64,000 nucleotides of DNA from Aporrectodea caliginosa (GCA_020284085.1 JACEVL010000150.1:801116-865115); one strand, 5' to 3'; shown: positions 35,353-47,566, numbered from the stretch's first letter. The notes: generated by a model not told the origin, from the sequence alone. Made by a program: numbers and translations.

Positions 35353-38300
35353 CTAAATGTTCGAGTAGGGGATTCGGCGACTGCCCATTGTTATCCCATA
35401 CACCAGAAGAATGAGAACAATGAAGACCGCCAGACAGATTGCCACAATAAGCGAAGCTCGATTCTGCTCTCTTGCCCGTATCTCGCCATCCTCTTGGCAA
35501 TGAAACTCTGAAACAAGGACAGCCACAACTAAACGAAAATCATGCATTTCATAGACATGGAAAGTTGTGGTTTTTTTATTGAAACACTTATATAGCGCAT
35601 TTTGGGTACCGTACATCACACTATGTATTCCAGAGTCTTGCTGAATAGAGATGAGATCGAGGAACAAGTTCTGATTTTAAACACGGTGGTTGTTGGTACT
35701 ATATCGTTATATCGTTATGTTACATAGAAGTCAACGAGTGCTTTCTAGTCCGTGTATATTGAGCGACTGAGCTGTGAAGCCCATCGCAGCTGCCTGTACG
35801 TGGGCGTCGCCGTCCTAAGTGTCAATCATTCTAGTCATCACGGCACACGCCCTTTTAAACAAAGAAATAAGCCTAAACTATGGGTAACTAAGTATACGTA
35901 TATAATGTATTTAAATGTATCTGAATCTAACGAAGTTCAGCTGAAGCTGGAGCTACTTAATCTACGATAATGGAGTCCGGAAAGTCGCCTAAGTTCAGTT
36001 TCCGCTGAGCGTCTGTACGCCTTCTTCAGTCCATGTAGCGGGGTGGGGGCTTCACAACCCGACCCGAACGCGTGATTACTGGTTTTCGTTCGCCATCCTT
36101 GGGCCCTGGGCCTGGAGTAGGTGGGGGCGGTGGAGGGGGCGATGACAGGTGGTCGTTTCCTGCGGTGGTGCCGTCTGGCGGATCCGCGCTGTCGTCACCC
36201 AGAATGATGGGGGGTTCGGAACTGAATGCCACATGGCGTGACGTCCGCCTCCGCGTGGTTCCATCCTCAAAGCGAACAGCGTATGATCTGTGAGGCAGGA
36301 CGTCAGCGATTTCCCCCCTCCTCCATTCCGGGCGGTCATCATATTTCACCCGGACTGTCTGGCCGACTGCGAGCGGAGGTCGGGGTTTTGCACTGCGATT
36401 GTAATAATGGGCCTGTCGGGCCTTGGCTTCTGATAAAGCTACATTAGCAGCGTGTGATGTTGCAGTATGGAGTAGCCGGTTAGCGACCGGAAGACTGGTG
36501 TTTGTCCTACGACCGAATAATAGTTGGACTGCGGACAATCCAAGCTGTTCAGAAGGCATATTCCTCCATTCTAATATAGCGAGTAAGGGATCGGAGTTGG
36601 CCTCTTTTGCTTTCGTCATTAGTCGCTTCGCTGTTTTTACCGCGTTTTCAGCTCGACCATTAGACTGTGGATACCGAGGCGAACTTGTAACGTGTTGGAA
36701 CTCGTACTTGTCGGCAAATCGCTTGAATTCTTGGGAACCGAATGGACTGTTATCTGTCATGACTTCACTTGGTAGGCCATGCCTAGCGAAGTGCTGTCGA
36801 AGGCAGTACGTTATGTCCGCCACCTTTTTTGATGGCAGCCGATCGATTTCGAAGAAACCAGACAGATAGTCAACAGTAATAAGATAGTCCGTGTCAGAGA
36901 ACGTGAAAATGTCCACCCCGACTTTTTGCCAAGGTCGACTAGGTGCAGGGTGGGAGAGCAACGGTTCCTTCTGAATGGACTGCTGATAACGGGCGCAGAT
37001 GTCACAGGTATCGGACACTCTTTTGATGTCCCCCGCAAGGCCCGGCCAGAAGACCGTCTCTCTCGCCCGGCGTATGATCCCGTTGACCCCCGAGTGAGCA
37101 CTGTGTAGTCGCTCTAAGATGTGGGGGCGCATGCGTGGGGGGATAATTACCCGATCGCCTTTGTAGGCGAGACCACAGCTGACAGTTAGTTCATCTGCGA
37201 AGGTATGATATGGTCGTAAATCTGGTGGCAGGTTGGTCGGTGTGTCTGGCCAGCCAATCGCGATTTGCTTCATTAACTTCCGGTACAGATCATCGTCTCT
37301 CGCTGCACTGATTAGCCGCGCCACAGTGTCTGCAGAAGCTATCATTTTCAGCTCCGACATCTGTTCCTCGTCAGCGCGCTCTAGGGAGGCTATTTCTTCG
37401 GTGAATTTCGTCACAGAAGTCTCACCCTCCGCAAATGCCCTCGACAACGTGTCTGCTAAGATCAAATCACAGCCACGCTTGTAGATTAACTGATAAGAGT
37501 ACCGCTGAAGTCTTAGCAGCATCCGCTGAAGGCGCTTTGGAGCAGAAGCCAGAGCCTTCTTGTCTATGGCGAGGAGGGGTTTATGATCTGTCTCGATTGT
37601 CACATGAATAGCATACACATACGTGTCAAACCTTTCCAAGGCAAACACGATTGCTAAGAGCTCCTTTTCAATCTGTGCGTAGCCCTGTTCTGTTGTGGTC
37701 ATCGCCCTAGATGCGTACTCAATGACCTGTCCTCCTTGCATTAATACAGCGCCAAGCCCTGACTGCGAGGCGTCGGCTTGTATAGTGATCGGCTTTCCTG
37801 GCATGAAATATCTGAGGACCGGGGCCGACGCCAGCACGACCTTCAGGCGATTAAAAGCCTCATTATGCCTTATGTCAAAGAGAAATTCGTTGTCCGCAGC
37901 AAGTAATTCTCGTAGCGGGGATGTTATTTCGCTGAAATGTGGGCAGAAACGCGCTAAATAAGTTGCCATGCCCAATACGCGCTGTAGGGCTGCTTTATCT
38001 TTCGGAAGTGGCATCTGCTGTATAGCGCTGATCTTCCTTGTGTCAGGACGCAAGCCCTCATGCGTCAGTTCGTGCCCCATGAATGTGATAGCAGATCGAT
38101 TCAGCTGAAATTTCTCCTTGTTTAGTTTCAGTCCCTGCGCACGACAGCGATCGAGCAGAGCAATTAAGTTTGCATCGTGGTCGCGTGTGGCCATCGCCAC
38201 GGTGTCTCCGGATCCCGTGACTAAGATGTCGTCAGCAATGCAGAAGACGCCTTTCAACCCAGAGATTGCTGCATGTACTCTACTGGTCCGGTCTCGTTAT

Positions 38301-41300
38301 CTTCTGGAATCCTACCAAAGTTTCGAGCTTTGCAGAAAAGCAGACTCTAACCTCTTTTCTACCATCATCAGCAACCCTGCACATGTATTACATCAACTAC
38401 TGCCTCCCGTGAAAACTGTTTCATACTCGCTACGTCCCAGAACCCACCAAGGCAAACTCTCTATCTCGTAAAACATTTGTCACACGGATGCTTTATACTT
38501 AATTTTTTATATTTGATGATCTTTGTACACCAAAATGCGGTTAGCAATAATTCTGCATGTACTCTAGATTGCCATATTTCTGGGGCTGGGGAAACGCCAA
38601 AAGGCAAACGAAGCCATCGGTATCGTCCGTACGGGGTCTCAAAGGTCGTCAAAAGACTCGAACTGTCACTGAGTCGCAAATGCCAAAAAGCGTGTTTGAT
38701 ATCCACCGTGCTAAAAACTTTGACCCCGGCCAACTTGGGAAGAATGTCGTCAATGGTGGGCATGTAGTACGTGCATCTTTTGAGAGCTTTGTTGAGTGGC
38801 TTCGGGTCGATGCAGATTCGTAGGCCGCCGTTCGATTTTGTGACAACGAGAAGGGCTGAAACCCATGGCGTAGGCTCAGTGATTGGAGCAATGATGTTAT
38901 CTGCTGTCAGCCGTTGCAGTTCCGTTTCTATTCGGTCTCGTACCGCCACCGGAAGTCGCCGTAGAGGCATCCGCACCGGGGGAACGAGGGGGTCAACTTC
39001 CAGGCAGACGTCCCCTTTAAGCAAGCCCAACGATCCGTCGAATAGATCGGCGTAGCGAGCGAACACATCCGCTTCTGTGATGTGATGCGATGCGTGTGGG
39101 TTTGAAGGTGACGATGCGCTGGCCTCCAGAAGTTCGCAGATGTTTTCGTCGACGACGCGCAGCAGGTCAAGCCGACGACAGGCATCGATGCCCAGAATAG
39201 GATGCTCGCGTTCGGTGATATAGAAGTCCACGTCGAACTCCACTTGCGTGAGCGGATGTCTGACGGTAGCCGTCAGCATACCGAGAGTTTTCAACTCTTG
39301 CCGGTTGAACATGCGAAGCGTGGCTCGAGGTGGACGTAGAATGTTTCCGCCGATTTGGGAATACACGTGCGCAGGCAAAAGATTACAAGAGGCTCCGCAA
39401 TCTAGAAGGAATTTCACCTTCACTCCGTTGACGAAGACGTGGGAGTATATACGGCGGTTGTCTGCGTTGTCGAGCGCCAGTAGCCATTCGTCTGTTTCTT
39501 CAAGTTCGCGCACATCCGACGTCGCTCGCCTGGATCGGCACATGACGCCATAGTGATTTGGCTTGCCACATTTAGAACAGGTTTTTCCAAAGGCTGGACA
39601 CGCATGCCTTGAAGGTTTATGCAATTGGCCACAATACTGACACTGTAATTCGGACTGTTTATTCGGATAGGCTTTGCGCATGTGTTGCATATCGTGGCTG
39701 TCAGGATTTCGCGGCTGCCGCGCGTGAGGAGTCGGAGAGCGACGACGGTGTTGGTGAGCCATGGTCTGAACGTCTTCAGGCGCCGTCATGGTCTTCAGCT
39801 GTCGCATCGTCGCCTCCGACGATCGACATATATCGACTGCTTGGGTCAGAGTCAGCTTGCGAGTCTGCAGCAGCTTCTTCCGTGTAGCGTCGTCACGGAT
39901 GCCGAGGACAATCCGGTCACGGATGGTTGACTCCTCGGCTGATCCATACTCGCACGTTTTGATGAGTCGTCGCAGGTCGCCGAGAAAGGAATCGAATGTC
40001 TCACCTGGCTCCTGTTGTCTGCGATGTAGGACGTATCTCTCGTAAACTTCGTTTACTTCGCCAACGCAGTGCTGCTCGAACGCCTCGAGAAGCCTGACGG
40101 GGTCCTCCTTGTGTTCGTCTTCAGCGAAAACCATGGTTGTAAAAATCTCATAGGCATCGGACCCAATGCAGGCAAGGAATATGGCCGCCTGACAGTCGCT
40201 CGCCTCGCGGTCCAGTTTTGCCGCCTTGACATAATTGGTCCACTGCCCTTTGAATCGTTTCCAGTCGCTGGCTAAGTTCGAAACTCTTAACGGCGCTGGA
40301 AGAGGAATTTGAGGAGCGGCTGCCATGTTGTTGTCGACGATGTCGTGAATTAAATTTGCACTTTATTTTGTTTAACGGTTTGCTAAGTCTTTACTTCTGA
40401 CGCCATATATCGTTATGTTACATAGAAGTCAACGAGTGCTTTCTAGTCCGTGTATATTGAGCGACTGAGCTGTGAAGCCCATCGCAGCTGCCTGTACGTG
40501 GGCGTCGCCGTCCTAAGTGTCAATCATTCTAGTCATCACGGCACAGGTACTTAGACTTCAAAAAGTCTTCAATATTTCAAACCAGAAGCCCCGATTTGAA
40601 AGAGACTATCTGCTGAACAGGAAACCAGCGCAGTGACTTAAGGTTAATTGACGCGCATCGGTGTTTCGAGAACCTCTGAAGAAATTCCTCAAAACTTAAG
40701 GTAAAGGCGTGGCTCTGAGATCGAAAGAATCGAAAGATCATTCGGCTGAAGCGCAAACTCGGCAGCACCATGCAGTGGTCGCGCATAGATGGTGGATAGG
40801 TTATAATTATTAGATCGGGCCAGATTACATTGTATTACCAAACAACTAGGCTATATTATGCAAATGTTACCTGTGAGGTTACTAGAACTAGTGAATATGA
40901 ACGGATGGATCTCGACATCCCACATCTCCATGACAACGACGGGGGTCCTGCTGCTGGCGTCGGCGTTGGGATCCCTTAGGTCAATCTCCTCTCGCTCGTG
41001 GCAGGAATAGGACTGGTTGACAGGAGTGGCAAAGTGCCGCTCGCCCTTCTTCGTCACCAGCTGAAAAACATCTTCGACCGCAAAGCAAGAACACAAGAAT
41101 CACACACATATAAGAAGAAGAGTATACTGTAGTCCCTTAAGCTAGCCCTGAGACAGCCATGGGTATGAAATGTTAGCGACTTTATTTTCTTAGCCTCGGC
41201 ATATGAGGGCGGATGACCAATCCTCTCCCTAGCCGCCTCATCTTCTCGCCGACAGTGTACGGTCAGTGTACTCATCATAGCTGAGTTGGCTAGGGGCGCT

Positions 41301-42817
41301 TACGGAACAGAAATCTCGAACCAAACTTCTGCCCTGGCGGGGATTTGAAGTTTGAACCCTCGAGTCCCGACATCTCGTTTGGCAGTCCAACATGCTGACC
41401 ACTACACTGTCAGTTAGTAGCTCGCTTAGTAGTTCAGTAAGCGAGTTGACTAGTATGTCGGCTATTCATTCTGTTAGTAGCCTAGCTATATATATATATA
41501 TTATACGCTGTTGGTTAAATTTCAGTTCAGCAGTGCCTTCAGCATAACGACTTATAAAATCATTAGGCAATAATTCATTAGTGGCTTAGTAAGTATTGTA
41601 GTAATTCAATTAGTAGCTCAGTTAGCAACACAGTTTTTGTTTCTGCTATTTCAACTACTACTCAACTACTAGTCATTCAGCTAGTAGTTCAGTCAGATAC
41701 AGTGATACCGAAACAGTTATAAAGATTCAGTCATAGTCTAGAACTCTAGATATAACTTCAATATAGAGTGCCGCGCAGAAAGCAATTACATGCAAGTTAT
41801 GTTATCATAAAATTTGACTGTACATTTTTATAGCGCAAATTAGAGGTCATCGTCTGCAAACAACGAGAGAGTGGCATTGAACACTTACATGAAGCGAGTA
41901 CTCTCACCTGAAGTGAGACCACTTACCTGAATCGGCTGAAGGTAGATTGCGCACAGTCATCTCAACGCTTGCAACGCTCCAGAAACGTGACTGAGAACCG
42001 TGAACGTCAGACTATACCACAATTATTATCACATATCATCTATGTGCTTTCACACTAAGAAGGTGCCGCAAATATTTTAGCTAATGTGTTTCTAAAACTA
42101 TGAAGATGAACACTGTCACATTTAGCGTTAATTTAAAAAAATGCACGTTACTCGCATTTAATATCAGTTTTTCAAGACATGCAAATAGGAATGAAGCTAT
42201 AGAATTCAATTCAATTAACAGTTCTGCCTAATATGACACGAATCGAAAAACATAACATTTCAAACATAAGTTACATAACAAAGCATGACATAACTTAACA
42301 TAAGCATAGAGTATTATCATGACATAGCATGACTTGTAAGTGGTTCTTATAAGACATGCAATCTGTGCTAGAACCATGACACTAGGCGTACAGTTTAACC
42401 TGGATTGCTTAACAGCCCATAATTCCTAGGTATACATATCTTCGTTTCTAATCCAAGCTATAGTTAACAGGTTGCTTGCGACACCTATATATAGGACTTG
42501 TACCTCATACGTATCCAGATGGAATCCGACAACAAACGTTTCGTTACTCCAGGAGATGTTGAAATGGATTTCCGTTTCTTCGCAGGATCCTTCGAACGTG
42601 GAATTGTCCCGAGGTATGAAGGCACTCTGCGAGAGAAATCGACCATCCTACGAAACACCATCGAAATACAGGATATTATAGTCAGCTGCTGAATTCTCCG
42701 GAACACAACGCCAGTCGAAGATGCCTGAAAATTCTCACCCGATACTTGGAAGAGGAGAAAGAGGATTCGAAGAAAAGATGATGACGACGACGATGATGAT
42801 GATGATGATGATGATGA

Positions 42818-42860
<43 letters not shown>

Positions 42861-43877
42861 GGAAGAATAGGAAAGGCCTTGGTAAAGGAGGAGGAGGAAG
42901 AAGAAGAGGCAAAAGTGGAGAAGCAGGAAGAGGAAGACTAATGCATAGAAGAAGAAGAAGGTGGAGGAGGAGGAGGATGACGAGGATCAAGAGGAAGAGG
43001 TGGTGGAGGTGGAGAAGGAGAGGAAGGAGGAGAAGAAGAAGAAGGAGGAGGAGGAGAAAGTGGAGAAGACGGAAAGAAGAAGGAGAAGGAGAAAGAGATG
43101 GAGGAGGAGACGGAGGACGAGGAAGAGGAGGAGCAAAAGGAGGAGGAGGAGAAGGAGAAGGAGAGCGTCAGTCCTAATTCCTTGCCGTCTCATCCTCCAT
43201 CAAGACTCTCAAGAGTAACATTCAATTTACTCATTTGATACCAGAGTTCACTAGATGGCAGTAGTGAAATAGAAATCTTGCCATAATATTCTTCCGTATT
43301 AACAATTAATTGAATCCCGACACCTCTCTTATTACCTTATCCGAATAGCGAACTGTTAAGGCTGTCACGAATGTCACATTCAGACACAACGACCCATTGT
43401 TGCTCAGCTGAAAGCCTGAAAATATATTATATACATACTTAATTCTAAAATATTCGCCCATTTATATATTTATATTAGCTGAAATAGTGACGCTAGCCAA
43501 CTCAGCTGTATTGAGTATACACTGACCGTACACTGTCTGTGGGAAGCTGAGACGGTGAGGGAGAGGCTTAGCCACCAGCCCTCACCAACACTTCACACCA
43601 TGGCTAGCTCTCAGGCTAGTTTAAGGGACTGATCATCTTCATCATCATCATCATCTTCATCATCATCGTCGTCGTCGTCGTCGTCATCATCATCGAAAGG
43701 AGGAGGAGGAAGAAGAAGTCGAGAAGCAGGAGGAGTTTGTCATCGTTCGAGCCCCGTAGGGCGGATCGTCAGGCTGTCATTCGTTCATGCAGCTGTCTGT
43801 CTGTTCGTCATAGTTAAGATTTAAATTGCATAACATGTCAAATGTCAGCGCAGTGCGTTTGTCAGGCGCGTAACCAC

Positions 43878-43921
<44 letters not shown>

Positions 43922-43939
43922 CCATCATCATCGTCATCG

Positions 43940-43987
<48 letters not shown>

Positions 43988-44776
43988 ATCAGCCAATTAG
44001 GATGCCACTAAAATGAATATGATGCAAGGTCGACTTTAAACAACCCTGCCAGCCAATAATTAGGATGTCGCTAAAATGAATACAATGCAATGCGTTCTTT
44101 CAACACCTTCAAAACGTTTTCAACTGACCTTATAAGCTACCAAGGTTTAATCAAAACTTTTGTATGATGAATTCATCCTAATGTTAAGGAAGTATCAACG
44201 TCAACGGTCCAGGCAGCCACAAGACGTCGTTAAACACTGGTAACCATTGGTTACAATAAGGTTAATATTTGAGGGTCAAGGTAGGGTTGAGGTCAAGGTC
44301 TCTGAAAACTTAAAGAGGAGAGCCGATGGATGATACGTAATCCAACACAGAACATATGAATGAATGAATGAATGAATGAATGAATAGTATGAGGTTTACG
44401 TGCAAGACGTCAACACTTGAATCAGAGGCAGGGTCACCCGCTAAGGGGAGTGGAGATAGGCAGCTGAGGGTTGAACTTGAAACTAAGCGATTGGTAGGTT
44501 CATAAAATAGATGGTTTTAAGTAGTCGCTTGAAGGATGAGATTGTTGGAGCCGACCTTATGAGCAAAGGTATTTTATTTCAGGTATAACGAAATGAGAGA
44601 CAGAATATATGCAATACATGTATGTCAGTGATGTGTACACTGGAAGATGGTATATATATATATATATATAATTAATATTAATTATGTATATGATATCTAA
44701 ATTTCAAGTATAGACCTACTTGTTGGCTCTGGTTCGCCAAAGATGCTGACACTTTCGCCTGCCATTGTCAAGATAG
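35353..44776 (-). CDS. LAMP-family lysosomal membrane glycoprotein, 5 exons, 5' end missing
   Basis: Type I membrane protein of late endosomes and lysosomes. Minus-strand exons: 44720-44776 (least certain), 43336-43415, 42504-42647, 40871-41060 and 35353-35507; junction phases agree. The luminal LAMP domain shows FQLSNNGSLCLNVTF, then NSTFEGSCEETEIHFNISW, SYSCHE and EFHCQEDGE. Its four cysteines fit the two disulfides of a LAMP domain, and N-X-S/T sites are frequent. The last exon encodes a transmembrane helix SLIVAICLAVFIVLILLVYG and a short tail SRRIPYSNI; YSNI is a YXX-phi lysosomal sorting signal at the extreme C-terminus, as in LAMP1/2. Upstream exons with the signal peptide were not found. 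The last intron holds a Gypsy retrotransposon in the same orientation; other introns hold SINEs and CAT repeats. I cannot tell LAMP1/2 from LAMP5 or macrosialin. Confidence 0.85.
35700..35847 (-). repeat. 3' LTR of the Gypsy element
   Basis: 148 bp ending CATCACGGCACA in plus orientation. Same sequence as the right LTR over about 140 bp, plus a duplicated TATATCGT at the left edge. Confidence 0.93.
36026..38268 (-). CDS. pol: Gypsy pol, C-terminal part: RT core, RNase H, integrase
   Basis: An open frame of about 743 codons from the first Met (38257) to the stop at 36026. It starts just before the catalytic ADD motif of the reverse transcriptase (CIADDILVTG). RNase H follows with ITIQADASQSGLGAVL, EKELLAIVFALERF and TDHKPLL, then the integrase zinc-binding region (HSAHSG...CDICARY), core acidic residues in VDIF, MTDNS and SNGRAEN, and a C-terminal part with VKYDDRPEWRRGEI. 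The frame is intact from the LINE insertion to the stop, which fits a young copy. The N-terminal half is at 38567-40326. Confidence 0.93.
38283..38552 (+). mobile_element. 5'-truncated LINE inserted in the Gypsy pol frame
   Basis: 270 bp flanked by a 14-bp direct repeat CTGCATGTACTCTA (38269-38282 and 38553-38566), a typical LINE target duplication. On the plus strand it encodes PAHVLHQLLPPVKTVSYSLR and stops at 38470. The 3' UTR contains GTACACCAAAATGCGG and ends AGCAATAATT. Same family as the fragments at 4515 and 21724. It separates two halves of the Gypsy reverse transcriptase and is antisense to it. Confidence 0.88.
38567..40326 (-). CDS. gag-pol: Gypsy gag-protease-RT N-terminal part
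   Basis: The frame begins at an ATG (40326) 80 bp inside the 5' LTR. It encodes a gag-like region with WKRFKGQWTNYVKAAKL, two cysteine/histidine knuckles (CQYCGQLH...C and CSKCGKPNHYGVMC, the latter a clean CX2CX4HX4C), and an aspartic protease motif LLDCGASCNLL. In the protease, Cys replaces the usual Ser/Thr of D-S/T-G. The first reverse transcriptase motifs follow (LRICIDPKPLN, FSTVDIKHAFWHL, LPFGVSPAPEIWQ). The frame then runs into the inserted LINE fragment and stops at 38461, so the polymerase is cut before its ADD motif. Confidence 0.92.
40406..40545 (-). repeat. 5' LTR of the Gypsy element
   Basis: 140 bp. On the minus strand it begins TGTGCCGTGATGAC and is followed by the TGG of the primer-binding site at 40405. 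Its bases match the left LTR throughout. Confidence 0.93.
41131..41409 (-). mobile_element. tRNA-derived SINE-2, full copy
   Basis: On the minus strand it begins CAGTGTAGTGGTCAGCATG, A-box-like, with a B-box-like GAGGGTTCAAAC 35-40 bp on. The body ends GCTAGCTTAAGGGACT, followed by a TCTTCTTCTT tail. Partial copies at 21644-21718 and 43490-43630 confirm an interspersed family. It lies in a LAMP intron. Confidence 0.7.
42776..43172. repeat. GAT and purine-rich (GGA/GAA)n repeat
   Basis: A GAT run (42790-42860) passes into a 300-bp polypurine tract of GGA/GAA. The open frames (poly-Met, Arg/Glu-rich) are compositional. A long polypurine tract of this kind could form triplex DNA. It lies in the LAMP intron between 42647 and 43336. 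Confidence 0.95.
43490..43630 (+). mobile_element. SINE-2, 5'-truncated copy with ATC tail
   Basis: Plus-strand copy of the SINE-2 body from GCTAGCCAACTCAGCT to TTTAAGGGACT. It runs directly into ATCATCTTCATC repeats (43631-43695), so the microsatellite looks like the element's tail. Confidence 0.65.
43743..43835 (+). mobile_element. SINE-1, diverged copy
   Basis: Contains GTTCGAGCCCCGTAGGGCGG, GCTGTCTGTCTGTTC and TAGTTAAGATTTAAATTGC, matching the B box and body of the SINE-1 copies at 7411 and 8162. The head and tail are lost. Confidence 0.55.
43868..43988. repeat. (CAT)n microsatellite
   Basis: About 120 bp of CAT with rare CGT or CAC variants, in the LAMP intron. Confidence 0.97.
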
Positions 44777-45777
44777 CTGTACAGGAAACATAACGATGCA
44801 TCATTGTCATCATCAATTCATCATCACCACCGTCGTCGTCATCATCATTATCACTAGCACCATCATAATAGACACCGTCGTCGTCGTTATAATCATCATC
44901 ACTGTTACCACCGTCATCATTATCACCATCGTCGTCACAATCGTTAACAGCAGCAACAACCGTTATCCTTCAGGTCAGTGATTAAGATGATAATGATGAT
45001 GGTGAAGGTGAGTAAGCTAAGATACAATAGGCAACACGTAGCCTACCTGTCAATGCTATCATACAGAACAGCTCTCGTACAGCTGCGTTTAACCTTTGCC
45101 AAACCATTTAAACAATTTATTGTTCAAAACAACCACAAAATTCTCAGCCTGTTCCTTTCCTCCAGCATTCAATTTAACTTTTTCGAGATTTACTTGATTT
45201 AACCTACAAACTGTTTTAGCGCCATTGTTTAATCCACAATGCGACAGGTGAAAATGCAAGACCGAATGAAATCCGAGAGCGTTTGAAACGAACATCCATA
45301 TTTTGACGATTATCGGATTTTACCTGTCCAGTTTGCTCTACTGATCATCGTTCGCTGTGCTCTACATTTCTCTGAGTTAAAGATTAATAATTAACCTTAT
45401 TCTCTGCCCACATTAAGCTACAGTCGAACCTTGTTGTCAACTTTTCAGCTTCTTTGTACATCAGTTTTAATATTCTTAGCTAAGCTATCTAAGCTCAAAC
45501 TTTGTCTTATCTCAGTCCTAGTTCGGTCAGTCTTGTAGCTTCAGCTTGTTACACATCAGCATTATTCTCAGCTCATTTTAATAGCAGTGTTTCAGTATTC
45601 AATATCGATCTAGTATTTTAGCTTATTTGCAGCCCACCCTTATACCGATTTCCGCCTCAAAGTTAATCAAGATCAAATTTTGTCTCAGCTCAAATTTCTT
45701 GATGCTCAGATCACACATGTTTTCGATTTATCTGCAGCTAAACGTTTTGCTCAACTCAATGTTTTCTTGGCTAAATA

Positions 45778-45927
45778 TCGTCGTCGTCGTCGTCGTCGTC
45801 ATCATCATCGTAATCATCATCGTAATCATCTAGACCTTAAGCTCTTGCGCTATATAATCACGTTGTTTGGTAGCGACCACTTGTATCATCATCATCTAGA
45901 TCATCATCATTCATTAGACATCATCAG

Positions 45928-46018
<91 letters not shown>

Positions 46019-46222
46019 GTCATCATCATCATCATCATCATCATCGTCGTCATCATCATCATCATCATCATCGTCGTCATCATCATTGTCATCATCATCA
46101 TCATCATCATCATCGTCATAATTGTCATCATCATCATTGTCATCATCATCATCATCATCGTCATAATTGTCATCATCATCATTGTCATCATCATCATCAT
46201 TATCGTCATCGTCGTCGTCTTA
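45778..46222. repeat. (CAT/CGT)n microsatellite, 440 bp
   Basis: Mainly CAT with CGT and CAA/TTG interruptions. Poly-Ile and poly-Met frames on the two strands are artefacts. Confidence 0.97.
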
Positions 46223-46359
46223 TAGCTTAGTAATCTTCTAATTGCTCTTCCATCCCGTTTATCTCTCGATTTCGAATTAATCGCCAACACTTCGTCGTCG
46301 GCTGAGAACTTCTTATCCATCTCCTCATCTGTTAATTTCCGCTGCATTTTTCATCACCT

Positions 46360-47565
46360 GGAGCCTCCTAATCCTTCTCCTCTTCATCCACAAACACCAG
46401 TTACACCACCACACGTCCACCTTCTACTCCTCTCCCCCTCCTCTTCCTACTTCTCCTGCTCTTCCTCATCTCCTGCGTAATAGTAATGTCGTTGTACTGA
46501 AATTATAATCATCGTTGCTGTCATCATCATCATCATCGTCGTTGTAATCGTTATCATAGTATTCGTCGCTGTCATCATAGTTAGTCGTCGTTTGACCCTT
46601 GCACCCGGTTTAGGCTCCGGTGAGAAATCAAAACCTGGGCTTGACGCAACAGGTCTCCCACTATTTACACACTTCTGATGCTCCTGTAAAAGCCAGAAGC
46701 TTACATTATATAATTGATTCCATAGGCCTATAATACTATAGTCTTTCCTGGCCTCTGATGTCGCATGTAATATGACGACCTATATTTAGGCCAGTGTTTG
46801 ATCTGCTCTCTCCCATTGTTTACCTAGGTTACCGATTGAATGCAGACAACGACCTCTATCGATTGGGTAAATCACTAAATGTTCGTCCATGGCCGACCGA
46901 CCGGCCTATCAATTAATTAGGCGCTGATAATTAATTGGATGCCTAAATTTTAAAGACGCTCGCTATTAATAAAGTGCCTGTAGGCTATCAATTATGAGTC
47001 CATGAATTATTAAGCGTGAACAATTACTTAAGCGCCTTAATTAAGGATTAAATTTAAAAATGTCAGATTGTACTGTATGTTCTTTTGAACTTAATAGATA
47101 GATTACAACACACAATGCACTTGAATTCAGTGGTTAAAAATCAGCCGGATACCGCAGGAAACCAATTAAATGGTACGGAAGCCATGTAGCGTCGACCAAG
47201 CCACACCATAACAGGTGAACACGGCGTAGGACGTTGAACGTAGCCTGCCGTACGCTGCAGCGCTCTATTCATAGGGCGATGGAACTGGGCATAAACGATC
47301 CGTTGCATCTGAGTGTCGTGTGGTCCCGTTCTTCTGATGGGCGAATTAAGAAATAAACAAAGGCGCCGACTCCATGAGAGCCTTGAGTGCGAATGCACCC
47401 AGAAAGAAAGTTCAGTGAGTGCGTCGCAGCCAGAAGAATTCGGACTTTAAATTCAAATTTTTACAGTAAATTCCAGTAATCTCACAATTTGAGAAGCAAA
47501 AGCACAGCATTGCATGATCTCACAGTGCGGGCAGCGGCCGAGTTTCCTGTTCATCAAGTTCTACT
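46360..47565. other. Spacer between LAMP exons and LINE
   Basis: No gene recognised. AT-rich between 46900 and 47100. The missing 5' exons of the LAMP gene could lie here or beyond, but none was found with matching phase and signal-peptide character. Confidence 0.35.
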
Positions 47566-47566
47566 T

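Larger units (their letters stand above)
35700..40545 (-). mobile_element. Ty3/Gypsy LTR retrotransposon (Mag/SURL-like) in LAMP intron
   Basis: LTRs at 35700-35847 and 40406-40545, with 5-bp target duplication GGTAC at 35695-35699 and 40546-40550. Reading the minus strand, a primer-binding site starting TGGCGTCAGAAG follows the 5' LTR, and an AAAAGGGCG polypurine tract precedes the 3' LTR. The LTRs look identical except for an extra 8-bp TATATCGT at the outer end of the left copy, so insertion is recent. Gag and pol share one frame, as in short-LTR Mag/SURL elements. A 270-bp LINE fragment breaks the reverse transcriptase, so this copy is not autonomous. Confidence 0.93.

Noticed and set aside
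36072..40275. Many plus-strand frames of 60-148 codons
   Set aside because: They are antisense shadows of the GC-rich Gypsy gag-pol frame on the minus strand.
42818..43218. Arg/Glu-rich frames of 85-119 codons
   Set aside because: They follow a GGA/GAA polypurine tract and have no start context, splice sites or non-repeat sequence.
43868..43988. Regular CAT array considered as a CRISPR-like or satellite array
   Set aside because: A simple trinucleotide microsatellite with no spacers; the genome is eukaryotic.
45680..46225. 181-codon frame of almost pure Ile/Val, and its Met-rich antisense
   Set aside because: Both are translations of a CAT/CGT microsatellite; such repeats lack stops.
46240..46347. 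Minus frame starting MQRKLTDEEMDKKF, considered as a 5' LAMP exon
   Set aside because: No hydrophobic signal peptide, and it reads straight into the CAT microsatellite; no matching donor phase.
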